The notes under the pieces: model-generated
What the model saw: only the letters and a program-made list of their open reading frames with translations
Told to the model about the DNA's origin: nothing
Databases searched by the model: none
Made by a program: the position numbers and the translations under genes
Assembly (NCBI GenBank): GCA_025923175.1
Contig: JAICGL010000021.1
Location: 1-16,159, forward strand
DNA from: Acidimicrobiia bacterium
GTDB taxonomy: Bacteria > Actinomycetota > Acidimicrobiia > IMCC26256 > BP-133
Direction: 5' to 3'
Length of the DNA stretch: 16,159 bases
Shown here: positions 1 to 7,244 of the stretch, piece by piece
How positions within the stretch are numbered: the stretch's first letter is position 1
Layout of the letters: each line of letters opens with the position of its first letter

Positions 1-722
1 GTATGGATCTGGCAGACCCTGGATTCCGTCACGCCGAGGACCTGCCCGATCTCGGCCAAGGTCAGGCCCTCGTAGTAGTAGAGCGTGAGGACGAGGCGCT
101 CCCGCTCGGGCATACCCTCGACGGCCTCGGACAGGATCTGCTTGATCTCCTGGACCTCGAAGGCTTCAACAGGGTCGTCGGTGCCGTCGGCGATGGTGTC
201 GGCCAGGGTCGACTGGCCGCTCTCGCTCCCCTCCGATCCAGACAGCAGCTCATCAAGGGGCACGATGCCCACCAGCGAGATCTGCGACAGCGTCTGGGTG
301 AACTGCTCCCGGGTCATCGACAGCTCGTTGACGACCTCGTGCTCCTCCGGGGTGCGGTGGAGCTCCCCTTCGAGCTTGGCGTAGGCCCGCTCGATGGCCC
401 GGGCCTTGGCCCGCACCGACCGAGGCACCCAGTCGATGGTCCGCAGCTCGTCGATGATGGCGCCCTTGATGCGGGACATGGCGTAGGTCTCGAACTTGTA
501 GCCCCGCGTCAGGTCGAACTTCTCGATGGCGTCCATCAGGCCGAAGATGCCGTAGCTGACGAGGTCGGACTGCTCCACGTTCTGGGGCAAGCCGACGGCG
601 ACCCGGCCGGCGACGAACTTGACCAGCGGCGAGTAGTGCAGGATCAGCCGGTCGCGCAGGTCGCGCCTGCCCGACTGCTTGTATTCCTGCCAGAGTTCCT
701 CGATCACACTGGCGTCGTCCAC
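1..722 (-). CDS. whiG: WhiG/FliA-family RNA polymerase sigma factor (3' end cut by window)
   Basis: This is an alternative sigma factor of the sigma-28 group (FliA in motile bacteria, WhiG in Streptomyces sporulation), which directs RNA polymerase to a dedicated promoter set. I translated the minus strand by hand: 240 intact codons run to the window edge. Region 2 has LILHYSPLVKFVAGRV and NVEQSDLVSYGIFGLMDAIEKF, followed by KFETYAMSRIKGAIIDELR and DWVPRSVR. Region 3 follows, then region 4 with LTLYYYEGLTLAEIG and the helix-turn-helix LGVTESRVCQIH, where the window ends; probably only some 10-25 residues are missing. I chose GTG at 722 because GAGGG lies just upstream. An in-frame ATG at 755 would add 11 residues and overlap the recombinase gene. 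It is the last visible gene of the rnhB-recombinase-whiG run. The sequence does not show whether it controls motility or development. Confidence 0.93.
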   Translation of the reverse strand, partial: MDDASVIEELWQEYKQSGRRDLRDRLILHYSPLVKFVAGRVAVGLPQNVEQSDLVSYGIFGLMDAIEKFDLTRGYKFETYAMSRIKGAIIDELRTIDWVPRSVRAKARAIERAYAKLEGELHRTPEEHEVVNELSMTREQFTQTLSQISLVGIVPLDELLSGSEGSESGQSTLADTIADGTDDPVEAFEVQEIKQILSEAVEGMPERERLVLTLYYYEGLTLAEIGQVLGVTESRVCQIH

Positions 723-729
723 GGTCCCT

Positions 730-1638
730 CTACGCTCGAGGATGGGTAGCGTCATAGACCGCCCGGAGGCGGTCTTTCGTCAGATGAGTGTATAGCTGGG
801 TCGTGGCCACATCCGCGTGGCCGAGAAGTTCCTGTACGGCCCGGAGGTCGGCGCCACCCTCCAGGAGGTGGGTGGCGTAGGCGTGGCGCAGGGCGTGGGG
901 GCTGATGGCCCGACCGTCGCTGAGCAGGCGTCGTTCCAGAATTCGCCGGGCATCGCGGGGCGTGAGGCGGCGGCCCCGCCGGTTGAGAAAGAGGGCGTCC
1001 GGGGGGCTGCCGGGCACGATGAGAATTTTCCGGGCCCCGTCGAGATACGCCCGGATTGCGGCGATCGCGGCCTCTCCGAGGGGCACTCGGCGGATCTTCG
1101 ACCGCTTTCCGAGGACGGTGACGAGGCCTCCCGGCAGGTCGACGTCGGACGGGCCGAGCCCGCACAACTCGCTGATCCGCAGGCCGGCGCCGTAGAGCAC
1201 CTCGAGGATGGCGGCGTCCCGCAGGGCGACAGCCAGCGCCACCTCGTCCCCCTCCTCCGGAGCAGGCGGGACGGCGGTGTCGAGCAGGGTGGCGACCTCG
1301 GCTGCCTTCGGGACCTTCGGGAGGCGCCGGTCGCCCTTCGGCGTCCGCAGGTTCCGGGTCGGGTCGGCGGTGACGACGCCACGGCGGCGCAGCCAGCCGA
1401 AGAACGAGCGGAGAGCGGCGGCCTTGCGGGCGATCGTCGGCCGGGCCATGCCCCGGGTCGTCAGGTAGGCCAGATAGCGCCGCAGGACGAGGTGGTCGAC
1501 GGCCTCGGGCCCGGCTGCGCCGCCCCGTTCGGCCCAGGTCACGAACTGACGGAGGTCGCTTTCATAGGCCTTGCGGGTGTGGGGGCTGGATCCGGTCAGC
1601 GAGGCCACGAACCCCTCAACGTCCCACGTCACGGTCAC
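730..1638 (-). CDS. xerC: Tyrosine site-specific recombinase, XerC/XerD type
   Basis: This is a 302-residue integrase of the Xer family, the usual length for proteins that resolve chromosome dimers at dif. The N-terminal core-binding domain (about 5-90) has SPHTRKAYESDLRQFVTW. The catalytic domain has the expected set: Arg154 in GAGLRISELCGL, Lys178 in VLGKRSKIRRVPLG, His248 and Arg251 in SPHALRHAYATHLLEGG, His274 in LLGHADVATTQLY and the nucleophile Tyr283. The C-terminus THLTKDRLRAVYDATHPRA is typical of actinobacterial XerC. The start is the GTG overlapping the rnhB stop (GTGA). The open frame reaches further upstream, but that part lies inside rnhB and resembles nothing. XerC rather than XerD is inferred from the neighbourhood, since actinobacteria often keep xerC beside whiG and near rnhB. 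Confidence 0.93.
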   Translation of the reverse strand: MTVTWDVEGFVASLTGSSPHTRKAYESDLRQFVTWAERGGAAGPEAVDHLVLRRYLAYLTTRGMARPTIARKAAALRSFFGWLRRRGVVTADPTRNLRTPKGDRRLPKVPKAAEVATLLDTAVPPAPEEGDEVALAVALRDAAILEVLYGAGLRISELCGLGPSDVDLPGGLVTVLGKRSKIRRVPLGEAAIAAIRAYLDGARKILIVPGSPPDALFLNRRGRRLTPRDARRILERRLLSDGRAISPHALRHAYATHLLEGGADLRAVQELLGHADVATTQLYTHLTKDRLRAVYDATHPRA

Positions 1639-2354
1639 GGGAAGAGCGTCAGCTCCGGGGCGGGCTGAGCCCAGGGCAGGTTCTCCACGCAGACCCACGA
1701 CCGGCGATGGATGGCGGTAGGGCCGTATCCCAGCAGGGCGCAGCGGTGCCGATACGACCGGTAGCCCCGGTTGCTCTCGAAGTCGTAGCCCGGGTAGCAC
1801 TCGGCTTCGGCGGCCATGATCCGATCACGGGTGACTTTGGCCACGATCGATGCCGCCGCGACCGACAGGCAGAGGGCGTCGCCGTCGATGACCGTCCGCA
1901 CCTGGTCCGGCCGGCCGAAGTAGTCGTGGTTGCCGTCGAGGATGATCTGATCCGGGACGCACCCGGCCTCGGCCAGTTCCTTCAGCGCCCGCTCCCCTGC
2001 CAGGCGCAGGGCAGCCGTCATCCCGAACTCGTCGCACTCCGCTGGGCTGGCGTGGCCGACGGCCGACGCCAGGGCCCACCCGACGATCTTGGGGAACAGA
2101 TTCTCCCGCTGGTCGTGGGTGAGTTCCTTGGAGTCGCGCACCTTGAGGATGCGCTTCGGGGCCGGGCCGATGACCACGGCCCCGACCGTCACCGGGCCCG
2201 CCCAGGCTCCACGGCCAACTTCGTCGATGCCGCACACCAATTGGGCGCCGCCGTCGAAGCAGCCCTGCTCGACGTGGAGCTTCGGGGCGACCGAGCGGCG
2301 GGCCTTGAGGGCTCGAGGCCGACTGCTCTCTGTGACCGTTGCCGCCCGAGCCAT
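1635..2354 (-). CDS. rnhB: Ribonuclease HII
   Basis: RNase HII cleaves the RNA strand of RNA-DNA hybrids and removes single ribonucleotides misincorporated into DNA. The 239-residue product has the four acidic metal ligands: Asp44 and Glu45 in GIDEVGRGAWAGPV, Asp140 in QIILDGNHDYF and Asp177 in SIVAKVTRDRIM. Also typical are the DSKEL motif at 74-78 and the C-terminal region GYDFESNRGY...GPTAIHRRSW. The start is the ATG at 2354, which gives about 25 residues ahead of the conserved domain. No clear ribosome binding site precedes it, but the stop of the upstream gene is only 20 nt away, so translation may be coupled. Its own stop overlaps the recombinase start. The frame is open upstream of 2354, but that part is the antisense of the phosphoesterase gene region in another frame and is not plausible. 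Confidence 0.95.
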   Translation of the reverse strand: MARAATVTESSRPRALKARRSVAPKLHVEQGCFDGGAQLVCGIDEVGRGAWAGPVTVGAVVIGPAPKRILKVRDSKELTHDQRENLFPKIVGWALASAVGHASPAECDEFGMTAALRLAGERALKELAEAGCVPDQIILDGNHDYFGRPDQVRTVIDGDALCLSVAAASIVAKVTRDRIMAAEAECYPGYDFESNRGYRSYRHRCALLGYGPTAIHRRSWVCVENLPWAQPAPELTLFP

Positions 2355-2374
2355 GTCGAGCGACCGTACCAAAG

Positions 2375-4054
2375 TCAGCTCGTCATGGTGGTGAAGCTGA
2401 ACACCTTCGCCGAGGATGGGTCGATGGTGGCCCGGACCCACTTGTTGGACTGCGTGCCGGCGTACGTCTCCACCCGGGTGAAGTTCGGGAGCGACGACCA
2501 GGGGTGGTCGATCCTGAACTTGTGCGTGTCGCCGTGGACGAGGACGACGGGCCGGCCGAACGCTGCCGTCCGGCTCTTCAGCGTGGACACCAGGGCGGCG
2601 TCGGATGAGCCGTCGAACGGGTTGTCCTGCCAGATGATCATCACCGCCGGGCTGCGGGCTGCCTCGGCCTCGTCGAAAGCGGCGTTGAGCCAGGCGATGT
2701 TGGCCTTGCTTCGGGCCGACGTCTCCGATGAGCTCGGGCCGTTGCTCCTCGGGCCGGGGACGTTGAGGGTGGCGAAGATGACGTTTGCCTTGCTCCAACG
2801 GGCGTTTTCGACGTATGGCGCCGACTGCCGGGTGAGCGGGATCGTCGTCTGACCGAGGGACCGGCCCGTCGAGAAGAACCGGCTGCGTAGCGCGTCCAGG
2901 CGAGCCATCGGACTGGAGCAGTCCCGCCATTCGTTGTCGCCCGGCGTGTAGATGAAGGGAGAGGCGAAGCCGTTGAAGACGCCGTAGATGTAAGCGTCGC
3001 GGGCGCTGGTGCAGTACTTGCCGCCCATGTGGATGTCGCCGTTGTGGACGACGAATCCCAGCGGCAGGGTTGCCATCTGGGCCCGCACGTTGAGCAGGAT
3101 GGCGTCCTGGGAGCTGTCGTAGCCGGTGTCACCGATCAGCCCGACACTGAACGTCGAGGCTGAGATCCCGCAGTTTGGTCTCGGCGACGGCGCCGGGGAG
3201 ATCGTGCCCGGCCCGGAGGCGGCCATCCCGACCACCGCAGCGGGGAGCGAGCAGCCCGAAGCGTCACCGTTCACAGCGGCGGCGCCGAACCCGAAGATCT
3301 TGCCGCGGGTATCGGTCAGCCAGTAGCCGTCACCGTCCGGCGTGCGCTGCATCGTCACGATCGGCCGGGAAAGACTCTGGGCACCGGTTGAGCCGAAGAA
3401 GGGCGCGTTGAAGGCGAAGATGCCGCCATCGGCGGCCACCATCCAGTAACCCGAGCCCGCCCGGGTGGCGGCCATCCCGACAATCGGCTGGTTGAGCTGG
3501 ATGTGACCAGTGGAACCCCGGAACGGCGCGTCGCCGAAGGCGAAGATGCCGCCATCGGTAGCCACGAGCCAGTACCCCCGCCCGGACGGCGTGGCCGCCA
3601 TGCCCACCACCGGCTTGTTCAACGGCACCCCGGCCATCGAGCCGTGGTTGCCGGCATCGCCGAACGGCAAGACATCTCCGGTGGCGGTGGCAAGCCAATA
3701 GCCCTTCCCGCTTGGTGTGGCGGCGATATCGACGACGTTGCGGACGCTGCCGGCCGATCCCAGCCCCGGAGCCGACCCGACCGCAGTGACCTGTCCGTTG
3801 GTGTCGACCAGCCAGTACCCCAGCCCGTCGGGCGTGGCAGCCATGCCGACGACCGAGGCGCTGCTGTTGCGAGCGGGGACGGTCAGCCGTGGGGCGCCGG
3901 CGAAGTCGTAGACCGAGCCATCGGCGCCGACAAGCCAGTAGCCCCCGGAGGACGCCGCACCGGCCCGGGTGGTGCCGGTCAGCGCTCCGCCGAAGGCGAG
4001 CAGAGCCACGACCAGCACTAGCGATACGACACCAGTCGGATAGGCGCGACGCAC
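2375..4054 (-). CDS. Secreted protein: six GYW repeats fused to a calcineurin-like metallophosphoesterase domain
   Basis: The 559-residue protein starts with a Sec signal peptide (hydrophobic about 8-25, likely cleavage near AGAASS at 31-36). Six repeats of 39-42 residues follow, with tyrosines at 39, 80, 119, 161, 203 and 244, in the style GYWLVATDGGIFAFGDA...PIVGMAATP. A proline-rich linker (about 284-296) leads to a metallophosphoesterase domain (302-559) with metal motifs GDTGYD (309-313), HNGDIH (338-342), PGDNEWRD (371-378) and VHGDTH (506-511). The histidine usually found just before the last motif is not evident; IIWQDNPFD stands there. GTG at 4054 is preceded by GGAGGGG six bases away. 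The substrate is unknown and the site of action is presumably extracellular. The repeats may form a propeller-like or beta-rich ligand-binding scaffold; that is inference. It lies directly upstream of rnhB. Confidence 0.85.
   Translation of the reverse strand: MRRAYPTGVVSLVLVVALLAFGGALTGTTRAGAASSGGYWLVGADGSVYDFAGAPRLTVPARNSSASVVGMAATPDGLGYWLVDTNGQVTAVGSAPGLGSAGSVRNVVDIAATPSGKGYWLATATGDVLPFGDAGNHGSMAGVPLNKPVVGMAATPSGRGYWLVATDGGIFAFGDAPFRGSTGHIQLNQPIVGMAATRAGSGYWMVAADGGIFAFNAPFFGSTGAQSLSRPIVTMQRTPDGDGYWLTDTRGKIFGFGAAAVNGDASGCSLPAAVVGMAASGPGTISPAPSPRPNCGISASTFSVGLIGDTGYDSSQDAILLNVRAQMATLPLGFVVHNGDIHMGGKYCTSARDAYIYGVFNGFASPFIYTPGDNEWRDCSSPMARLDALRSRFFSTGRSLGQTTIPLTRQSAPYVENARWSKANVIFATLNVPGPRSNGPSSSETSARSKANIAWLNAAFDEAEAARSPAVMIIWQDNPFDGSSDAALVSTLKSRTAAFGRPVVLVHGDTHKFRIDHPWSSLPNFTRVETYAGTQSNKWVRATIDPSSAKVFSFTTMTS
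3215..3943 (-). repeat. Six tandem GYW...DGG.FAFGDA protein repeats, about 42 codons each
   Basis: The repeat unit is visible in the translation as GYWL-V/M-x-x-DGGIFAFGDA-x-x-x-GSTG...L-N-x-P-I-V-G-M-A-A-T-P. Between units four and five the DNA is also similar at a 126-bp offset: AAGATGCCGCCATCGG on the plus strand appears near 3418 and again near 3544. The outer units are more divergent. The same unit recurs in the gene at the right edge of the window. Confidence 0.85.
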
Positions 4055-4060
4055 GTTCGT

Positions 4061-4067
4061 CCCCTCC
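4061..4067 (-). promoter_or_regulatory. Ribosome binding site that fixes the phosphoesterase start
   Basis: GGAGGGG on the minus strand lies six bases before the GTG at 4054. It is one of only two strong Shine-Dalgarno sequences in the window and supports that start. Confidence 0.75.
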
Positions 4068-4081
4068 GGGCACTACACCCG

Positions 4082-4118
4082 AAAAATCTCACTCGGAGTG
4101 GTTGAGTTCTCGGTGAGA
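4082..4118 (-). terminator. Probable intrinsic terminator after rpiB
   Basis: On the minus strand TCTCAC (4118-4113) pairs with GTGAGA (4092-4087) and is followed directly by TTTTT (4086-4082). An alternative nested hairpin, GTTCTC-ACC-GAGAAC, occupies 4120-4106. The site lies 40 nt past the rpiB stop and just upstream of the phosphoesterase start, so it would separate those two transcripts. The stem is short and the loop long, so confidence is moderate. Confidence 0.45.
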
Positions 4119-4157
4119 ACATTCGGAGCTTTGATGCCCGGTCCTGCCCTGAGAGCG

Positions 4158-4619
4158 CTATCCGGCTTTCGTGTCGTTCGGCCTTTTCGCGGCAAACGCA
4201 CCGTCGAGCGACGCGATCGCTTCGGCCTCGGATGGGTCGGGCTCCGTGGAGAACCAGGCGTCGAGCATCTCGGCAGCCACCGGAGGGCTCACCAGGCGCA
4301 GGCTGAGGACGAGCACGTTGGCGTCGTTCCAGCGGCGGGCGCCCCGGGCCGTCTCGGCGTCGGTGCACAGCGCCGCCCGCACGCCGGCCACCTTGTTGGC
4401 GGCGATGGAGGCCCCGGTGCCGGTCCAGCAGCAGAGGACGGCGGTGTCGGTCCCGCCCCCCGCCACGAGCTCCCCGACGCGGCGCCCGACCTCGGCCCAG
4501 CCCAGCTCCTGACCGCCCGGCGGGCCCACCAGGACCACCTCGTGACCCCGCTTCTCGAGGTCTTCCGCCACGGCGTCGGTGAGGGCCGTCCGCTCGTCGC
4601 TGCCGAGTGCGATGCGCAC
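4158..4619 (-). CDS. rpiB: RpiB/LacA/LacB-family sugar-phosphate isomerase
   Basis: The 153-residue product matches the length and layout of ribose-5-phosphate isomerase B, which interconverts ribose 5-phosphate and ribulose 5-phosphate in the pentose phosphate pathway. The N-terminus MRIALGSDERTALTDAVAEDL has SDER where classical RpiB has SDHAG, a variation I associate with an actinobacterial subgroup. The core VLCCWTGTGASIAANKVAG aligns with the classical CGTGIGMSIAANK; Cys64 matches the catalytic cysteine, with Trp65 replacing Gly. RAALCTDAETARGARRWNDANVLVLS follows (83-106). Because of the altered N-terminal motif the real substrate could be another sugar phosphate. I chose GTG at 4619, which starts exactly at the conserved strand. 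There is no ribosome binding site, and a TACGGT hexamer ends eight bases upstream, which suggests a leaderless mRNA. Confidence 0.88.
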   Translation of the reverse strand: MRIALGSDERTALTDAVAEDLEKRGHEVVLVGPPGGQELGWAEVGRRVGELVAGGGTDTAVLCCWTGTGASIAANKVAGVRAALCTDAETARGARRWNDANVLVLSLRLVSPPVAAEMLDAWFSTEPDPSEAEAIASLDGAFAAKRPNDTKAG

Positions 4620-4641
4620 GTTGGCTACCGTAACCGCCCGT
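4620..4641. promoter_or_regulatory. Candidate shared divergent promoter with symmetric -10 element
   Basis: Only 22 bp separate the rpiB and glgC starts. TACCGTA at 4626-4632 reads TACCGT on the plus strand (10 nt before the glgC ATG) and TACGGT on the minus strand (7 nt before the rpiB GTG). Both fit the TANNNT form of an actinobacterial -10 box at a spacing that would give leaderless or nearly leaderless mRNAs. No convincing -35 box is visible on either side, and neither gene has a Shine-Dalgarno sequence. Confidence 0.4.
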
Positions 4642-5879
4642 ATGGCCGAGCCCAAGATCCTCACGATGATCCTCGCCGGCGGCGAAGGGAAGCGACTCGC
4701 CCCGCTCACCGCCGACCGGGCGAAGCCGGCCGTGACATTCGGGGGGCACTACCGCATCGTCGATTTCGCGCTCTCCAACATGGCCAACGCCGGCTACCTG
4801 AAGATCGTCGTCTTGACGCAGTACAAGAGCCACAGCCTCGACCTCCACATCACCCGGACGTGGCGGCTCTCGACCCTGCTCGGCAGCTATGTGACGCCCG
4901 TCCCGGCCCAGATGCGGCGGGGGCCCCGCTGGTTCGCCGGCTCGGCCGACGCCATCTACCAGAACCTCAACCTGGTCAACGACGAGGGGCCCGAGTACAT
5001 CCTCGTGTTCGGGGCTGACCACATCTACCGGATGGATCCCCGCCAGATGGTCGAGCAGCACATCGCCTCGGGGCGGGGGTGACGGTGGCCGGGATCCGGG
5101 CGCCTCGGAGCCAGGCCGACCAGCTCGGGGTGATCGAGGTCGGCGAGGGTACGAAGATCGCTTCCTTCAAGGAGAAGCCCGCGACGGCGCCGGGCCTTCT
5201 CGACTCTCCTGACGAGATCTTCGCCTCGATGGGCAACTACGTGTTCACCACCAAGATGCTGATCGATATCGTGAGCCTCGACGCAGAGGACCAGAACTCT
5301 CGCCACGACATCGGCGGCAGCATCATCCCGGCGCTGGTCGAGGCAGGCGAGGCCCACGTCTACGACTTCACGAAGAACCACGTCCCCGGCGAGACGGAGC
5401 GGGACCACGCATACTGGCGGGACGTCGGGTCGCTCGACTCCTACTACGACGCCCACATGGATCTCGTCTCCGTCCACCCGATCTTCAACCTGTACAACCG
5501 GGAGTGGCCGATCTACACATCGCTGCCGACGTCGCCGCCGGCCAAGTTCGTGCTCCAGGGCGTGGATGCGGGGACGGGCATGGCGCTCGACTCGATGGTG
5601 TGCGCCGGCAGCATCATCTCCGGCGGCACCGTGCGGTCGTCAGTCATCTCCCCCGGCGTGCTGGTCCACCCCCACGCCACCGTCGACAACTCGGTGCTCA
5701 TGCACGACGTGGTGATCGGGCAGGGCGCCGTTGTCCGCAACGCCATCATCGACAAGAACGTTCATGTGCCGCCGGGGGCGCGGATCGGGGTCGACCCTGA
5801 CGCCGACCGGTCCCGCTTCACCATGTCGCCCAACGGCATCGTCGTCATCGGGAAGGGAGAAAAGGTCCCGGAGGCCTAG
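4642..5879 (+). CDS. glgC: Glucose-1-phosphate adenylyltransferase (ADP-glucose pyrophosphorylase), interrupted by one frameshift
   Basis: GlgC makes ADP-glucose from ATP and glucose 1-phosphate, the committed step of bacterial glycogen synthesis. Frame one (4642-5082) has the nucleotide-binding loop LAGGEGKRLAPLTADRAKPA (11-30), FALSNMANAGY, GSADAIYQN (100-108) and FGADHIYRMD (123-132), and stops after QHIASGRG. The protein resumes in another frame from about 5076 with VTVAGIRAPRS, then KIASFKEKPA, FASMGNYVFTTKML, DIGGSIIPALV, YWRDVGSLDSYYDAH and the C-terminal left-handed beta-helix repeats. One extra G at 5070-5073 would restore SGAGVTVAG and a normal product of about 412 residues. ATG at 4642 is followed at once by the conserved start; no ribosome binding site precedes it. 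glgA follows after 22 nt. Read literally it is broken; sequencing error is an equally good explanation. Confidence 0.9.
5070..5082 (+). other. Frameshift point in glgC (one G missing) and resulting TGA
   Basis: Codons TCG GGG CGG GGG TGA are read here. Adding one G to the first G run (5070-5073) gives TCG GGG GCG GGG GTG ACG GTG, which encodes the S-G-A-G-V-T-V expected in GlgC and joins the two homologous halves without loss. The lesion sits between a run of four G and a run of five G (5075-5079). Confidence 0.9.
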
Positions 5880-5901
5880 CCTCTGCCCTCCACGTTTCGC
5901 C

Positions 5902-7098
5902 ATGCGTGTCGCCCTTCTCACCCGCGAGTACCCGCCCGACATATACGGAGGCGCCGGCGTCCACGTCGAGTACCTCTCGGAGCACCTGGCCGGCCTCGTC
6001 GACCTGGACGTCTTCTGCTTCGGCAGCCCGCGTGAGTCGCCGCTCGTCAAGGCGGCCTACGAGCCGTGGGAGGCGATCGGCTCCGACCGGCCCCACGACG
6101 CCGCCCTCAAGACGTTGTCGGTCGATCTGCTGATGGCCGCCGGCGTGGAGGGAGCGGACATCGTCCACACCCACACGTGGTACGCCAACTTCGCCGGGCA
6201 TCTGGCCCGCCTCCTCTACGACATCCCCCACGTCGCCACCACCCACAGCCTCGAACCGCGCCGCCCCTGGAAGGCCGAACAGCTCGGCGGCGGCTACGCC
6301 GTGTCGTCGTTCTGCGAGCGGACGGCGCTCGAGGCGGCCGATGCGGTCATTGCCGTGTCGGACGGGATGCGCGGCGACATCCTGGAGGCCTACCCGGCAA
6401 TCGACCCGGATCGGGTCGTGGTGATCCACAACGGCGTCGACACCGAGGAGTTCACGCCCGACCCGGCCACCGACACCCTGCCCGAGCTGGGCATCGACCC
6501 GGACCGGCCCTACATCACCTTCGTCGGGCGGATCACCCGGCAGAAGGGCATCGACCTCCTGCTCAGCGCGGCGGAGCGCTTCGATCCCGACACTCAGCTG
6601 GTACTGCTGCCGAGCGCGCCCGACACCCCGGAGGTCGGAGCGGAGATGCGCGCCCGGGCGGAATCGCTGGCCGACCAGCGCCACGGCGTCTTGTGGCTGG
6701 AGCAGATCCTGCCCCGACCGCAGTTGATCCAGGTGCTGACGCACTCGGCCGTGGCGGTCTGCCCTTCGGTCTACGAGCCGTTCGGTCTCGTCAACGTTGA
6801 AGCGATGGCCTGCGGCACGGCTGTCGTTGCCACCGACGTGGGCGGCATCCCCGAGATCGTCGTCGACGGTGAGACCGGCATCCTGGTCCACATGGACCTG
6901 GGCCCCGACGGTCAGCCGGCCGATCCCGGCCAGTTCATCGCCAACTTCGCCGCGGCCTGCAACAGCGTCGTGGCCGACCCCGCTACCGCAGAGCGGATGG
7001 GCGCCCTCGGCCGCAAGCGGGCCGTCGCCGAATTCTCCTGGCCCTCCATCGCCCAGCGCACCGTCGAGCTCTACCAGTCCCTCACCCGATCCCCCTGA
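5902..7098 (+). CDS. glgA: GT4-family glycogen synthase / alpha-maltose-1-phosphate synthase
   Basis: The 398-residue GT-B glycosyltransferase is of the actinobacterial (Corynebacterium-type) glycogen synthase family. Characterised mycobacterial members (GlgM) join ADP-glucose to glucose 1-phosphate to give maltose 1-phosphate for the GlgE route, while others are annotated as glycogen synthase GlgA. The N-terminal domain has LLTREYPPDIYGGAGVHVEYL (5-25), HTHTWYANFAGH and the hinge region IHNGVDTEEF (175-184). The C-terminal domain has FVGRITRQKGIDLLL (207-221, with Arg210 and Lys215) and PSVYEPFGLVNVEAMACG, giving the E-x7-E pair Glu292 and Glu300, then VATDVGGIPEIV. ATG at 5902 starts right at the first strand. 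No strong ribosome binding site is seen, so translation may be coupled to glgC, which ends 22 nt upstream and supplies the substrate. Confidence 0.93.
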   Translation: MRVALLTREYPPDIYGGAGVHVEYLSEHLAGLVDLDVFCFGSPRESPLVKAAYEPWEAIGSDRPHDAALKTLSVDLLMAAGVEGADIVHTHTWYANFAGHLARLLYDIPHVATTHSLEPRRPWKAEQLGGGYAVSSFCERTALEAADAVIAVSDGMRGDILEAYPAIDPDRVVVIHNGVDTEEFTPDPATDTLPELGIDPDRPYITFVGRITRQKGIDLLLSAAERFDPDTQLVLLPSAPDTPEVGAEMRARAESLADQRHGVLWLEQILPRPQLIQVLTHSAVAVCPSVYEPFGLVNVEAMACGTAVVATDVGGIPEIVVDGETGILVHMDLGPDGQPADPGQFIANFAAACNSVVADPATAERMGALGRKRAVAEFSWPSIAQRTVELYQSLTRSP

Positions 7099-7141
7099 GC
7101 CAGCAGCTCGAATAGCCGGCAATCCAGGGCGGGCGCGGTAC

Positions 7142-7186
7142 ATGCGCCGCGCTTACCGACACTATGTGTAGCTAAGCGCGGCGCAT
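7142..7186. repeat. 45-nt near-perfect palindrome with nested hairpin
   Basis: ATGCGCCGCGCTTA (7142-7155) is the exact reverse complement of TAAGCGCGGCGCAT (7173-7186). Inside it, ACAC (7159-7162) pairs with GTGT (7166-7169) around a TAT centre. Overall 19 of 21 possible pairs match. It lies 43 bp after the glgA stop. There is no T run, so it is not a standard intrinsic terminator, though it could stop or protect transcripts in either direction or be an operator. Confidence 0.85.
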
Positions 7187-7244
7187 CGCTGTATGTGCCG
7201 ATAGGGGACGGGTCGGGTCGCTCAGGCCTGGCCGCCGAGACTTG

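Noticed and set aside
3..749. Long plus-strand open frame opposite the sigma factor
   Set aside because: It has no recognisable domain and mirrors the codon pattern of the well-conserved minus-strand sigma factor; it is a high-GC shadow frame.
757..776. Hairpin AGACCGCC...GGCGGTCT followed by TTT on the plus strand, resembling a terminator
   Set aside because: It lies inside the conserved C-terminal codons of the recombinase (KDRLRAVYD), and no plus-strand gene ends there; the pairing is a by-product of the codons.
5845..7143. 432-codon minus-strand open frame opposite glgA
   Set aside because: It is antisense to a fully conserved glycosyltransferase and shows only shadow composition.
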